DNA from: Cycas panzhihuaensis
Lineage: Eukaryota > Cycadophyta
NCBI GenBank assembly: GCA_023213395.1
Contig: CM041465.1
Coordinates: forward strand, 59,837,741-59,901,740
Length of the DNA: 64,000 bases
Direction of reading: 5' to 3'
Shown: positions 10,690-19,321 of the stretch, in pieces
How the letters are laid out: each line of letters opens with the position of its first letter
Position numbering within the stretch: position 1 is the stretch's first letter
Notes under the pieces: generated by a model
What the model was told of the DNA's origin: nothing
Seen by the model: the letters and a program-made list of their open reading frames with translations, nothing else
The model's database searches: none
Translations under genes and position numbers: made by a program

Positions 10690-11013
10690 TCAAAGTTCGA
10701 CTGAGCCGCAATTTTGAGAAAGGCTTATGCTGTTGAACCAAGTTCGCTTGTGGATCATGTGTCTAGAAGCTCCAGAGTCTATAAACCAATCATCATGATT
10801 TTTGTTCTTTACTGCTGAGGAAAGAGTTGTTACAAATGCAGTCTCTTCTTCTTCTTCTTCAATTGACTCCTTTCTGTCAGGTTGTCCTGAGTAGCTACCT
10901 GAAGCTATGATCCCCCTTTCTATGTCAACTTTGCGGTGATGATAGTCAGTGGTGTAGTGACCAGTTTTTCCATAATAATAACATATGATTTGGTGACCAA
11001 GTCGTCCTCCCAA
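10690..11013 (-). pseudogene. Cop-4 zinc knuckle remnant and protease
   Basis: Near 10950-10985 is a decayed CCHC knuckle reading CYYYGKTGHYTTDY, with two of the three Cys replaced by Tyr. An acidic Glu-rich linker follows, then a retropepsin site WFIDSGASRHMI at about 10760-10795 with catalytic Asp intact. It would cut the Gag-Pol polyprotein in an active element. The upstream zone 11014-11397 is gag-like but frame-broken. Confidence 0.85.
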
Positions 11014-11397
11014 GTACTGGATGGGGTGAGTGCAAGGAAAAGATCGTCCTCTACCAGGAGTATAGTTTGTAGGTCGTATTCTCCCTCAATCTAATCCACG
11101 AAAAACTCCTATGTTGGTGGTGCCCCTGCCTCGTATACTCACTCTAGATGAAAATACATTTTCTAATTCATTTTCGAGATTGGTTTCAGTCTGCTCATGA
11201 TGTAGTTGGCCACAAACAGTAATGAATGAGGGTTGTGCAATTTCTGTTGTCAACTTGTAAGATGTAGCAAAGTTCTAGAATCGGGCAAGAAGTTTGGGTA
11301 TAATAAGATCAACGAGGTCACTATCTGAATAACTCACTCCAACTAACATCAAGTTTTCATGAAGTAGCTTGAATAGTCCAAGAAAGGAGGTGAAGTC

Positions 11398-11751
11398 TTA
11401 TGATTCAAACATCCTTAGGGTAGCCATTTGGCTTTTGAGTGCCATGACACAAGCTGTGTTTTTCTGGGCATACAAGGTCTTCAATGTGATCCAGGCTTCA
11501 TGAGGAGTGGTGGCGCCAGCTATGTGAAGTAAGATGGAGTCTGCAACTGACAGAGTTATGGAGGCAAGTGCAAGACCTTTTTGTTCCATGGGCACCTTCT
11601 TTCCAGTAGCATCTGCAAGCTCAGGTTTGATGCTCTTCGTCTGGTCCCATGCACCCTGAGCCACTAGTATGGATCTCATCTTGGTCTTCCATGATTCATA
11701 GTTATCACTGATGAGTTTTTCAGACTCAAAAAGTCGAAGAGAGAAAGCCAT
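11398..11751 (-). pseudogene. Cop-4 gag, N-terminal part
   Basis: Gag start taken at the ATG at 11751 (MAFSLRLFESEKL), because codons upstream lack gag character. Copia gag hallmarks follow: NYESWKTKMRSILV, GAWD, LALASITLSVADS, ATTPHEAWITLKTLY and LKSQMATLRM. A stop at 11398-11400 truncates it; related sequence continues to about 11280. Confidence 0.85.
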
Positions 11752-11852
11752 GAGAAGGTGAGGAATTCTATCAAGTCTAGACACGGGATTAACTGGACCC
11801 ATAGGTCTGTTGATAAACCCCAATGGAGATTCGAAACAAGTAGTTTTGTGGT

Positions 11853-12060
11853 GTTAACCGCTAAGCACTGCACTATGAGGCTTCGGCGGTCGGTCGGGCT
11901 CCCTAAATCTAGGTTGGGCTCAAGGTCCTATAGGGTCACACGATGGTTCCAAACTCCCAACGTGCTTAGCCAAGAACGACAAATCCAACGTGACTTTTAT
12001 AGACCCGGAGCAGTGGTCTTTAAGCACGAAGCGTAGCTGCCAAGCAGTGTTATCTACCCG
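11853..12060 (-). other. Leader module shared with Gyp-11
   Basis: Part of the untranslated leader of Cop-4 (11752-12765, otherwise without a gene). Three blocks, TTAACCGCTAAGCACTGCAC at 11854, CGTGCTTAGCC at 11961 and AGTGTTATCTACCC at 12046, plus a TTTATAGACC...GGTCT inverted repeat at 11995-12019, recur in the same order and orientation in the Gyp-11 leader (46041-46360). The two elements belong to different superfamilies, so this is a module shared across them. Function unknown; an RNA structure in the genomic transcript is a guess. Confidence 0.6.
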
Positions 12061-12706
12061 TGGGAGAAGAAGAAGGCAAGTGCAACAAATATATCTCCCT
12101 TTTTAATATATATTTTTTAAGAAATGAAAGAGACTAGAATACTCAATCAAAACAAGAAAATGGAACAAGGAGGTTTTTTGAGTGCTTTCCTGAGATAAAA
12201 AACTGTTGCTGACAATCGTACGAATCGTAGTATTGTGCAATAAATGAGTCAAAAAATCAACTTTCTCGAAATACTCTGAAAGAGATGTCAAAAGGATGGC
12301 TTTGATGTGTAGATTCTCGATCTGCAACTATTTTTTTGAATGGACCTCTCAGTGAAGAGGAAAAGCCAGACGAAACTCCAATGGGCGGTTAGGGTTTCTT
12401 CACGATTTTGTTTATTTCTTCTGGATCCGAAGGAGAAGGCCTTCGAGTCATATATCAATGGAAAGCTTATGCCGAGGGCTTTCTATTGATATCAGGTTTT
12501 CTCGGTATAGACGTTCTTACAGTGAGAAACAAATAGAAAACTCCAATGGCGGTCGTACAACTTCGGGTAGTCTTTAGGGCATTAAAACGACAAAATTTGA
12601 GTTCGATCCTTTAGAGAGAAGTGAAGAGCAGGTTGAGGCACCCCCCCAGGTGAAATTTCATCAAATTCTAAGACACAAAAAAAAAAATAAAAAAGACCGT
12701 ACTGGT

Positions 12707-12724
12707 GTACGGACTTGTCCGTAC
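12707..12724. other. 18-bp palindrome in Cop-4 leader
   Basis: GTACGGAC and GTCCGTAC flank TT, a perfect 8-bp inverted repeat about 45 bp from the PBS. In retroviral leaders such palindromes next to the PBS can act as dimer-initiation loops; that role here is inference. Confidence 0.6.
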
Positions 12725-12769
12725 AGTCGTACAGAAATGCTTCTCCAAACAAGATCTACACCTAACTTT

Positions 12770-12781
12770 GCTCTGATACCA
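12770..12781 (-). other. Cop-4 primer-binding site
   Basis: The plus strand reads GCTCTGATACCA directly before the LTR at 12782; the complement matches the 3' end of initiator-Met tRNA. Confidence 0.9.
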
Positions 12782-12849
12782 TGTAGGATTGAAGCTACAA
12801 TGGCAAATGAAGAATACTTGATAATCTTATTGAGAGTATAAGAGTATAT
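12782..12849 (-). repeat. Cop-4 5' LTR, first piece
   Basis: Identical for its 68 bp to the start of the 3' LTR at 7457 (TGTAGGATTGAAGC...AGAGTAT), apart from the final bases. It stops at the TATAT target duplication of NA-5. The remaining 106 bp of this LTR is at 17870-17975. Confidence 0.93.
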
Positions 12850-13215
12850 TGTTAAGATTTTAAAATGGAGAACACTCATCAACAACAAGATCAATAACAT
12901 CAATAGAGATTAACATAATATAATCAGAATGTATTACTATACCAAAAGCACCAAAGACTCAATATGAGCCTTGATGATGTGATGTCTTTACATATTACCT
13001 CAACCACCTTTATATACCAAAGAGGTGGGAGACTATTCAACACAAGTAATGCATGTGGGACAAATACCTTTGTCCTGACTAATAGCATTACACCACTAAC
13101 TTGACCAATAAACTTATATCCTTTTACATAGTATTATAATGACCTTTTGACCCTAAGACTTAGGACTATCACTTATTGTCCTAGGACCCACACACATTAA
13201 ACATTATTTCTAACA
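12850..13215 (-). repeat. NA-5 3' LTR (366 bp)
   Basis: Runs from TGTTAAGATTTTAAAATGG to ATTATTTCTAACA, followed by the purine tract complement CCTCCCCTTAATG. Differs from the 5' copy at three bases (near 12864, 12904 and 12995). On the minus strand GGTATATAAAGG (about 13009-13020) is a good TATA box in the LTR promoter position. Confidence 0.95.
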
Positions 13216-13316
13216 CCTCCCCTTAATGTTTAATGTTTGAACTAAGGACAATTTGACATACATTGACACTTGACATGAATTTGAGGCATTAAAGACAACA
13301 TGACTATCAACAGACT

Positions 13317-13847
13317 CTAATGCACTTTGTCTTCTTTGAATCTCCACCGCCTTGATCTTAGAAAGGTCCTGAACACCATGTCTTGGGCATGGTCTTGGTC
13401 TTCAACCTTGTAGTGTCCTTTCTGAAGCTGTCCTTTGAACTGACGATCTTCGAGTTTTACTTCTTTCAACTTCATACATAGTTGAGAATCCTTTGCCATG
13501 CTAAACAGGTAGTGAATGATGGCTAACTCCACATGATCTTGCATATACTCATCAAGGATATCTATCACCTGTTTACTTCCATTTTCTTCAGTGCATGAGT
13601 GACCAAAAAAAGCAATATCATCATTATCCAAATGTAGCAATGAGACATCATCATTATCCTCCCCTGAAGTAATGGATTTATTGAGTCGAGTTCCTGTAAT
13701 CTGTGTGATGTACCTTGCTTTATCTGTGTCACTCAAAGGGTTCCATGAACTGAGTATAATGAGTATTTCTATGATACTCACATGCATATGCTTTCTGAAT
13801 ATGGATATGCATACATGAAACATTGTTTCAATATGATTGACTTTCAT
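13317..13847 (-). CDS. NA-5 acidic ORF of unknown function
   Basis: Frame of 176 codons nearest the 3' LTR. I do not recognise it. The N-terminal third is probably not coding in this frame. From about residue 55 there is an acidic stretch (GEDNDDVSLLHLDNDDIAFF) followed by FGHS and a charged helix-rich segment ending KVEDQDHAQDMVF, then a basic tail. The block DDIAFFGHSCTEEN resembles SRYLILFGHSEKHDEP in NA-14 (54685-54840), and both families have a D/E-D-x-Q-type segment just before the LTR. That conservation between two diverged families suggests a real protein segment. No catalytic motif visible. Confidence 0.5.
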   Translation of the reverse strand: MKVNHIETMFHVCISIFRKHMHVSIIEILIILSSWNPLSDTDKARYITQITGTRLNKSITSGEDNDDVSLLHLDNDDIAFFGHSCTEENGSKQVIDILDEYMQDHVELAIIHYLFSMAKDSQLCMKLKEVKLEDRQFKGQLQKGHYKVEDQDHAQDMVFRTFLRSRRWRFKEDKVH

Positions 13848-13895
13848 AATCAGGTAACCTATCCAAAAGGTAATATGAATTTGATAAGCAAGATC

Positions 13896-14330
13896 CTAAT
13901 GACATGGTATCCTCCTTACGTTCTTTTGAAAACAATTTTCTAGTGCCGCTCTAGGATATGCTATTATAATTTTGATCTTTTCAAAAATGAGAATGGAGGA
14001 TGTAACTGAGTTAAGAGAGATCATGGACAGTTTCCAGTACATCCAAATCACTGTATGACCTGTCATTGTTTGAATTCTTCCTACCAACCTGTCAACACAA
14101 ACTAGGATAACATTATCCATACCTTTTGTTGAGCAACTCATGTCTCCACGAACTATTATCAGCAAAGATTGATGCCTGAAATTTCCAGCCTCCAGAGCTA
14201 GTTCCTTGATGAGACTTATGGCTTTGTCACGCTGTTTTTCCTTCTTTTCTTTCCTCTTCAACTTCTTCCTCTGATTCTTTGCCCTTTTGATTCTCTGCTG
14301 CTGCATTTCTTCAGGTCCTTTTTCATTCAC
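13896..14330 (-). CDS. NA-5 lysine-rich ORF of unknown function
   Basis: 144-codon frame whose first 50 residues are strongly basic and helical: RAKNQRKKLKRKEKKEKQR followed by DKAISLIKELALEAG. Just upstream, in a neighbouring frame, EDAWKLL occurs. NA-14 has the matching order KEAFKIL then SKNQKKKLKKKAKR (54831-55150). After about residue 52 the frame loses coding character. The basic segment could be a nuclear-localisation or nucleic-acid-binding region; such Lys-rich stretches are common in unrelated proteins, so no function is assigned. Confidence 0.5.
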   Translation of the reverse strand: MNEKGPEEMQQQRIKRAKNQRKKLKRKEKKEKQRDKAISLIKELALEAGNFRHQSLLIIVRGDMSCSTKGMDNVILVCVDRLVGRIQTMTGHTVIWMYWKLSMISLNSVTSSILIFEKIKIIIAYPRAALENCFQKNVRRIPCH

Positions 14331-14368
14331 TCACAAGAGTTTCCAAGCATCCTCGCCTAAGTCCATAT

Positions 14369-14689
14369 TCAGAGAACCCGGATAATAAAGTGATAGGAAG
14401 ATGGGAGGTTATCCTTATCAATGGTCGCAAGTATCACGTCAATAACAATTGCTTTTTTCCTTTTGAAGGTTTCCTCCCCTTCTTCGTGAGCCATTTCAGT
14501 CCCCATGACTGTTTTCCAAAGTTTCTTCACTACAAATAGAATTTCCATCTTAATTTTCCAAAAACGAAAATTAGTTCCAGTGTATTTGGGCAGAGGAAAA
14601 CAAAGATCTGATAGCCAATATTCATTTCTCTCGGGCACAAAGGTGATAATGTCATTTAACTCCATGATGTATGATAAAAGAATATCCAC
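14369..14689 (-). CDS. NA-5 Gag-like N-terminal ORF
   Basis: 106-codon frame with LPKYTGTNFRFWKIKMEILFV, VKKLWKTVMGTE and KKAIVIDVILATIDKDNL. The pattern G-x-N-F-x-x-W-K-x-x-M and the later LW match the start of copia-type Gag (DUF4219/UBN2 zone), as do the ENYVEW and LWDFI blocks of NA-14. It ends at a stop at 14369, followed by the Lys-rich frame. Probably the only retroelement protein the family keeps; a Gag remnant would let its RNA be packaged in another element's particles (inference). Confidence 0.55.
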   Translation of the reverse strand: MDILLSYIMELNDIITFVPERNEYWLSDLCFPLPKYTGTNFRFWKIKMEILFVVKKLWKTVMGTEMAHEEGEETFKRKKAIVIDVILATIDKDNLPSSYHFIIRVL

Positions 14690-15244
14690 TTCAACTTGAA
14701 AATCAAATCAACAAAAGAAGACTTAAACCTAAATACTATTCCAGCTCTCCTCACAATCTATGAATGTTGCTGTCAAGACAACCATCATGGTGGGCAGTGC
14801 TTTCCTTCCACATTTTGTGTATACCTGTAAGCAACCAACTGACCAAAGATTGGAGTTTCCTATCAAGATTACTCTTCCAGCCGGTTTATCACACCATTGT
14901 GTTACGACTGTAAAGAAATGACCTCCTCACGCAGCGTCTTTATCCGAGAATGCTCGGATCGGTCATAGACTGTGAGCACGATATCTCTTTTCGGCGATGA
15001 TACTAAGAGTGTCACTACCAACTCGCCAGGGATCAACTCGCCTTCAAAATGAAGTCACTGCAATCGATTCACTTACAAGAATGGTGTCTTGGGTTGATGA
15101 TTCCTGCTTCAACTCTGTGTCCTGAACAGATTTAGAAGAAGAGCTTAAGGGTTCGATGACAGCCTCATACACCTCAATGCCCTTCAGATCTTGATAATAA
15201 TCGGCAAATGCACAGTAAGCGCTAATAACATCCATAGTATGCAA
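14690..15244 (-). pseudogene. Unidentified coding-like fragments in NA-5
   Basis: Two or three adjoining stretches look protein-coding but match no family I know. One begins at the ATG at 15244, with DVISAYCAFADYYQDLKGIE and a Ser-rich stretch, stopping at 15044. One base shift continues as EGELIPGELVVTLLV and VLTVYDRSEHSRIK to about 14905. A third frame reads [26 protein letters not shown] near 15078 resembles a 5' splice site. Captured host gene exons or an old ORF of the element are both possible. Product unknown. Confidence 0.35.
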
Positions 15245-16623
15245 GCATCAACAGCAAAAATGCAGATCTATCTTCATGAGTACTGCCTGCCAGATCGTGT
15301 TCAAGATCGCCGCCAGATCGCTAGTAATCTTGTCCTTATTTCACCATTTGTCAAAAGCTGTGATCGTTACATTACCTGCCAGTTGTTCTATCCACTTGTA
15401 GATCATGAATATTATCTCCTGATAAAACTGGTTGTACCTGGAAATAGGTTAGTCACCAACTAATCCTTGATTGTATTACTTGTATGCTGCCATAAATAAT
15501 TCAACAAATTTTGAAACTTCAATTTACTGCCCATGCATCTGCAATATAAGCAAAGATTGATAATATGTAGCCTCCAATTGCTGTTATTTCTTTGATCTTT
15601 AGGGTCCAAGAGTCTAGGACAAATAATTTGTTCTAGCTGCTTATCAACTCCAGTTCTAGATAACCGAGCGCATCTATAGCTTGATTCAACAACCAAAAGA
15701 GATTCCAACCAAAGCAAATTTCAACAGCTTCTTATACAAAAAATAAATCTTTAAAATCGGGCCTCATAACACTTGCAAAGCCTCATGTTACTGTTCTCAC
15801 TTTCAAGGATCCTTCCAATTGAGCACCTTGATCTTCAATTTTATTCTTCCTCCTCATCTGATTTGCCTTAGTTGATTTTGTTCCATGAACGAAATTGCCT
15901 TAGTTAACCTTGCTCCCCACATCATCGTACATCCACAGCTGTCACACATCCCCATACTGAGGTCTTCAATTGTTACAAAAAAATTACATATCCCTGTCTT
16001 TTATAAGCTTTATCCATGAGTATGTACACATCCCACGATCATGTTAGTGCAGCAAGATAAGGATGTATTCCCACAAGGCGTTATGCTGAACTAACGTCTT
16101 TCACTAAATTTTGGTAATTCTTTAAGATCTACAAGGGATTCCCCTGCCCCACTTTAATCTTTATGCTTCAATCAAATTGTAAAACAGGCGCATCTCAGTC
16201 AAGTTGCAGACTCCACAAGATCCGAATCAAAAACTTCCCAGAGTAAAGTACCCTAAGATTTCTGAACACGTTCCAGAACGGGAAAAATTTAAGCAATAAA
16301 TGTTTGTTAAGCATTCATATCAACAATAAATATTAGGTCCATCTGTAGGGTTTCACCGCATTCTACAGTCCATTCTTACACAGCTACGCAAACAATCGTT
16401 GACCTTCGTTCTGCAAACCCTAGGTTACAACCTAGGTACTTCCAGCATATCATTGTGTATGATTGCCATCCCTAGCTAGGAACCAATCCTGCAGCATGAG
16501 CCTTCTTCTTCTCTCAGATTTCACATGACCTCTCTGTTCTAATTATCAACACCTGGCCCAGAAAGAGAGTATGCAGTATGGACTCTAATCATTTGACAGT
16601 TTCTGTACATCCCTTGGAATCAA
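15245..16623. other. NA-5 internal region without recognised gene
   Basis: No domain found on either strand. A 90-codon plus-strand frame (15191-15463) lacks recognisable motifs. Pyrimidine-rich stretches with TTGCAG-like words could be intron or UTR sequence of captured host DNA, especially 16380-16623 directly upstream of the DPH3 pseudogene; I cannot demonstrate it. Confidence 0.4.
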
Positions 16624-16835
16624 ATGATAAGCTATTTAGCAACTGATGAGATCTCTATGAAGAGTTATAGGCCTTCACGTATCCATGCCCAACGGTGATC
16701 CAGATCACCAACGCAGAACTGAAGGCTGGAGAAGAAATTGTACGCTGCCCCAGTTGTTCCCCATACATCACTGTCATTTATGATCTCGATGATTTTCTGG
16801 ACAGACCCCAAGATAAAAAGCGGATCGCTTTCTAG
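16624..16835 (+). pseudogene. DPH3: DPH3 homologue pseudogene captured in NA-5
   Basis: Plus strand, antisense to NA-5. DPH3 is the small CSL-type zinc protein that supplies electrons for the first step of diphthamide synthesis on elongation factor 2. The frame ending at the TAG at 16833 reads ELKAGEEIVRCPSCSPYIT then VIYDLDDFLD, containing the C-P-S-C half of the zinc site and the family's YITVIY block (L to P before YIT). Upstream, EEL-stop-AFTYPCP matches the family's N-terminal zinc half with a Gln codon changed to TAG; a 6-bp loss removes the second Cys of that pair. The first 10 or so residues from the ATG at 16624 are scrambled. Broken, so not functional. Confidence 0.85.
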
Positions 16836-17486
16836 CCATCGCTGCGGATGATTTCCTACAAAGCGCCAATTTTTGCGACAATGGTGAGAGCCGCAAATCC
16901 CTGCGTAGCTTCTTCAAGTAGATACAATATAGAGGGGCATCTTCTCACAGTTAAGTTTTTAACCAGATGGTGGAAATGGGCGGCTATCATTACACAATCT
17001 TTTACATTCTTCCAGGCTAGTTCTTCAAGTTTGCTAAAAACTTATGAGGTGGTTTATGATAGAACCAGTCTTCATTTATCAATACAAATTTTTGCTTGGT
17101 TTTCACCATACAACCAGATCTCAACAGCAAGGAATTAAATTGCCCTTAGTTTCATAAATCTTCATCTTTATAGAACAGATTCTTCTTTACTTTCAAACAA
17201 ATTTGAGGATATTCATGAATCATCAATTTCTTGGCTTCACAAATTCATACCAACAAATTTTCTACAGGGTAAACCCTAACACAAGGCTGCTTCACATAAC
17301 AAAGTAAAGAAAAGATGTTACCCGACAGTGATTCTTGTATCAGTTATGGTCATGGCCGATCACATCTCGTAACAATGGTATCCCCTACAAGCAGAATCAC
17401 TAATTGGCAAACAGCTTTACGAAACCACCTCCACACTCTTCAGTAAAATGGCAACCCTGCAAAATGATGAACTTGACAAGCAACCT
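16836..17486. other. NA-5 leader/flank of the DPH3 fragment, no gene seen
   Basis: Between the DPH3 stop and the PBS of NA-5. A plus-strand frame at 16848-17138 shows no motif. The stretch next to the DPH3 stop could be its 3' untranslated region; the part near 17480 is the NA-5 leader. Confidence 0.4.
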
Positions 17487-17498
17487 GCTCTAATACCA
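17487..17498 (-). other. NA-5 primer-binding site
   Basis: The plus strand reads GCTCTAATACCA directly against the LTR; the complement TGGTATTAGAGC matches the initiator-Met tRNA 3' end with one mismatch. Confidence 0.88.
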
Positions 17499-17864
17499 TG
17501 TTAAGATTTTAACATGGAGAACACTCATCAACAACAAGATCAATAACATCAACAGAGATTAACATAATATAATCAGAATGTATTACTATACCAAAAGCAC
17601 CAAAGACTCAATATGAGCCTTGATGATGTGATGTCTTTACATACTACCTCAACCACCTTTATATACCAAAGAGGTGGGAGACTATTCAACACAAGTAATG
17701 CATGTGGGACAAATACCTTTGTCCTGACTAATAGCATTACACCACTAACTTGACCAATAAACTTATATCCTTTTACATAGTATTATAATGACCTTTTGAC
17801 CCTAAGACTTAGGACTATCACTTATTGTCCTAGGACCCACACACATTAAACATTATTTCTAACA
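17499..17864 (-). repeat. NA-5 5' LTR (366 bp)
   Basis: Same length as the 3' copy and about 99% identical (3 differences). It ends TTATTTCTAACA, then the TATAT target duplication at 17865-17869, after which Cop-4 LTR sequence resumes. Confidence 0.95.
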
Positions 17865-17869
17865 TATAT

Positions 17870-17975
17870 ATATACAATTAAGGTTTATAACCCTCTAGAA
17901 CTACTTTGTAACTGATACATAGCATAATGACACGTGTCATTAATATACAAAAGGATTAGACATTATATTCTAACA
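17870..17975 (-). repeat. Cop-4 5' LTR, second piece
   Basis: Continues the LTR split at 12849. ATACAATTAAGGTTTATAAC corresponds to the 3' LTR from about 7525, and it ends TATATTCTAACA at 17975. The following TTATG is the target duplication of Cop-4, after which the Cop-3 RT frame resumes. Confidence 0.92.
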
Positions 17976-17980
17976 TTATG

Positions 17981-18957
17981 AAAGGGTATACTCAAATAGT
18001 TGGAATAAACTATGAGAAAACATTTGCACCTATTGCAAAAATGATAACTATTCACACAGTAATAACTTTGGCAACACAATTTGACCGGGAGATCATACAA
18101 CTTGACATCAAAAGTGATTTCTTAAATGGAGACCTAACCAAAGAAGTATATATGGAAAAGCCTCCAGGCTTTGCAAAAAAAGGACATAAGCATCTTGTAT
18201 GTAAATTGAAAAAGGCTTTATATGGTTTGAAACAAACTTCAGGTGCATGGTATGATAAGATGGATACTCATCTCAGGAAGAATGGGTTCAATAGATGTGA
18301 ACCCAATCCAAGCTTTGTACCTAAAAAGTAGAGGAGATGGCATGGTCACCATAATTGTGGTTGATGTCAATGACCTAATTGTTACTAGAAATGACCACAA
18401 AATAATCAGATGGGTAAGATAGCAAATGAAGGACAGATTTGAGATGTCAAATATGGGTGCTTTATATTATTACTTGAGGATAGAGATCGAGTAGAAGGTT
18501 GATGACATATTTATTTCACAATCAAAGAATGAAAATAACCTACTAGAGAAGTTTGGCATGGAAGACTGCAATCCCTATGCTACTCCCATGGAAATAGGTT
18601 GTGTGTTCATTGTTGATGAAAAAAACAAAAAGGTGAATGAAACCCTTTATCGACAACTAGTCGACAACCTAATTTACTTGACTACCACAAGCCCAGATAT
18701 TTCTTTTTTTGTTGGGGCGGTCTCTAGATATATGCACTTGCCTAGATTATCCCATTGGAATGCTGCCAAACGCATTCTAAGGTATGTCAAGGGTACATTA
18801 GATCTAGGCCTAAAATACACTAGGGCTCATAATTCCAGATTGATTAGCTACTGCAACTATGATTGGGAGTGGAAGGACAAGAAAGTAAATCCACCTATGG
18901 ATATTGTTTTAATCTTGGATTTGTTCTCTCTTGAAGCAGCAAAAATCAACCAACAAT
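17981..18957 (+). pseudogene. Cop-3 reverse transcriptase, remainder
   Basis: Continues the RT cut at 7456: KGYTQIVGINYEKTFAPIAK, LDIKSDFLNGDL, VYMEKPPGFAKKGH, KALYGLKQ and GAWYDKMD to a stop at 18329. After a shift, the palm reads VVDVNDLIVT near 18355-18385 where active elements have YVDD, so Tyr and one catalytic Asp are lost. It continues through MEDCNPYATPMEIG, LIYLTTTSPDIS and KRILRYVKGT to 18957. Dead by frameshift and active-site mutation. Confidence 0.88.
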
Positions 18958-18961
18958 AGCA

Positions 18962-19306
18962 TTGTCATCTACTGAAGTTGAATACAATGTTGTAATCAGT
19001 GCAACATATGAAGCAATTTGGCCTAAAAAACTTCTTAAGGACTTAAAGCAAGAATATGCAGATTCAGTACTAATCCATTGTGATGATCGGGCTGTCACAA
19101 AAATGATAAAAAATCCAATCTTTCATGCCAGAACAAAACAAATTGAAGTACACCACCACTTTATCACGAAAAAAGTTCAAAACAAAGCAATTGATCTCAA
19201 ATACTACAATAATGAGGATCAACTAGTAGATATCTTTATTAAACCCCTAGGCAAGGATAAATTTCAATACTTCATAAATCAATTGTGCATCAGTGACAAA
19301 GGATAA
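18962..19306 (+). pseudogene. Cop-3 RNase H, C-terminal part
   Basis: Removes RNA from the RNA-DNA hybrid in an active element. Readable from SSTEVEYNVVISATYEA through LIHCDDRAVTKMIKNP, HARTKQIEVHHHFI and EDQLVDIFIKPL to the natural stop at 19304-19306. The polypurine tract ATTAAGGGGGG follows at 19310-19320, then the 3' LTR. Confidence 0.87.
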
Positions 19307-19321
19307 AACATTAAGGGGGGT

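Larger units (their letters stand above)
12850..17864 (-). mobile_element. NA-5: young non-autonomous LTR retrotransposon
   Basis: 5015-bp element with two 366-bp LTRs that differ at only 3 positions by eye. It has a tRNA-Met PBS (17487-17498), a polypurine tract (13216-13227) and a perfect TATAT target duplication (12845-12849 and 17865-17869) inside the Cop-4 5' LTR. The 4.3-kb internal region has no recognisable protease, integrase, RT or RNase H. Instead it holds a Gag-like fragment, a Lys-rich and an acidic frame of unknown function, and an antisense DPH3 pseudogene. It must have been mobilised by another copia element. Its ORF resembles that of NA-14. Confidence 0.93.
7457..17975 (-). 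mobile_element. Cop-4: Ty1/copia element, interrupted by NA-5
   Basis: Complete minus-strand copia: 3' LTR (7457-7644), RNase H/RT, integrase, GAG-pre-integrase, protease, gag, leader, PBS and 5' LTR (12782-12849 plus 17870-17975, split by NA-5). Own length is about 5.5 kb. The target duplication in the Cop-3 RT is TTGTG (7452-7456) and TTATG (17976-17980), one mismatch. The two LTRs differ at roughly 8 positions plus a 14-bp length difference. Purine tract AAGAGGGGA on the minus strand at 7645-7654. Confidence 0.93.

Noticed and set aside
11825-11880. Possible tRNA gene on the minus strand (AGCGGTTAA and TTTCGAATCTC resembling A and B boxes)
   Set aside because: Box spacing is too short and no acceptor stem closes; kept only as part of the shared leader module.
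14750-14930. VILIGNSN-type segment as an ORC1/CDC6 AAA+ fragment
   Set aside because: Only a few residues agree and no Walker motifs are nearby.
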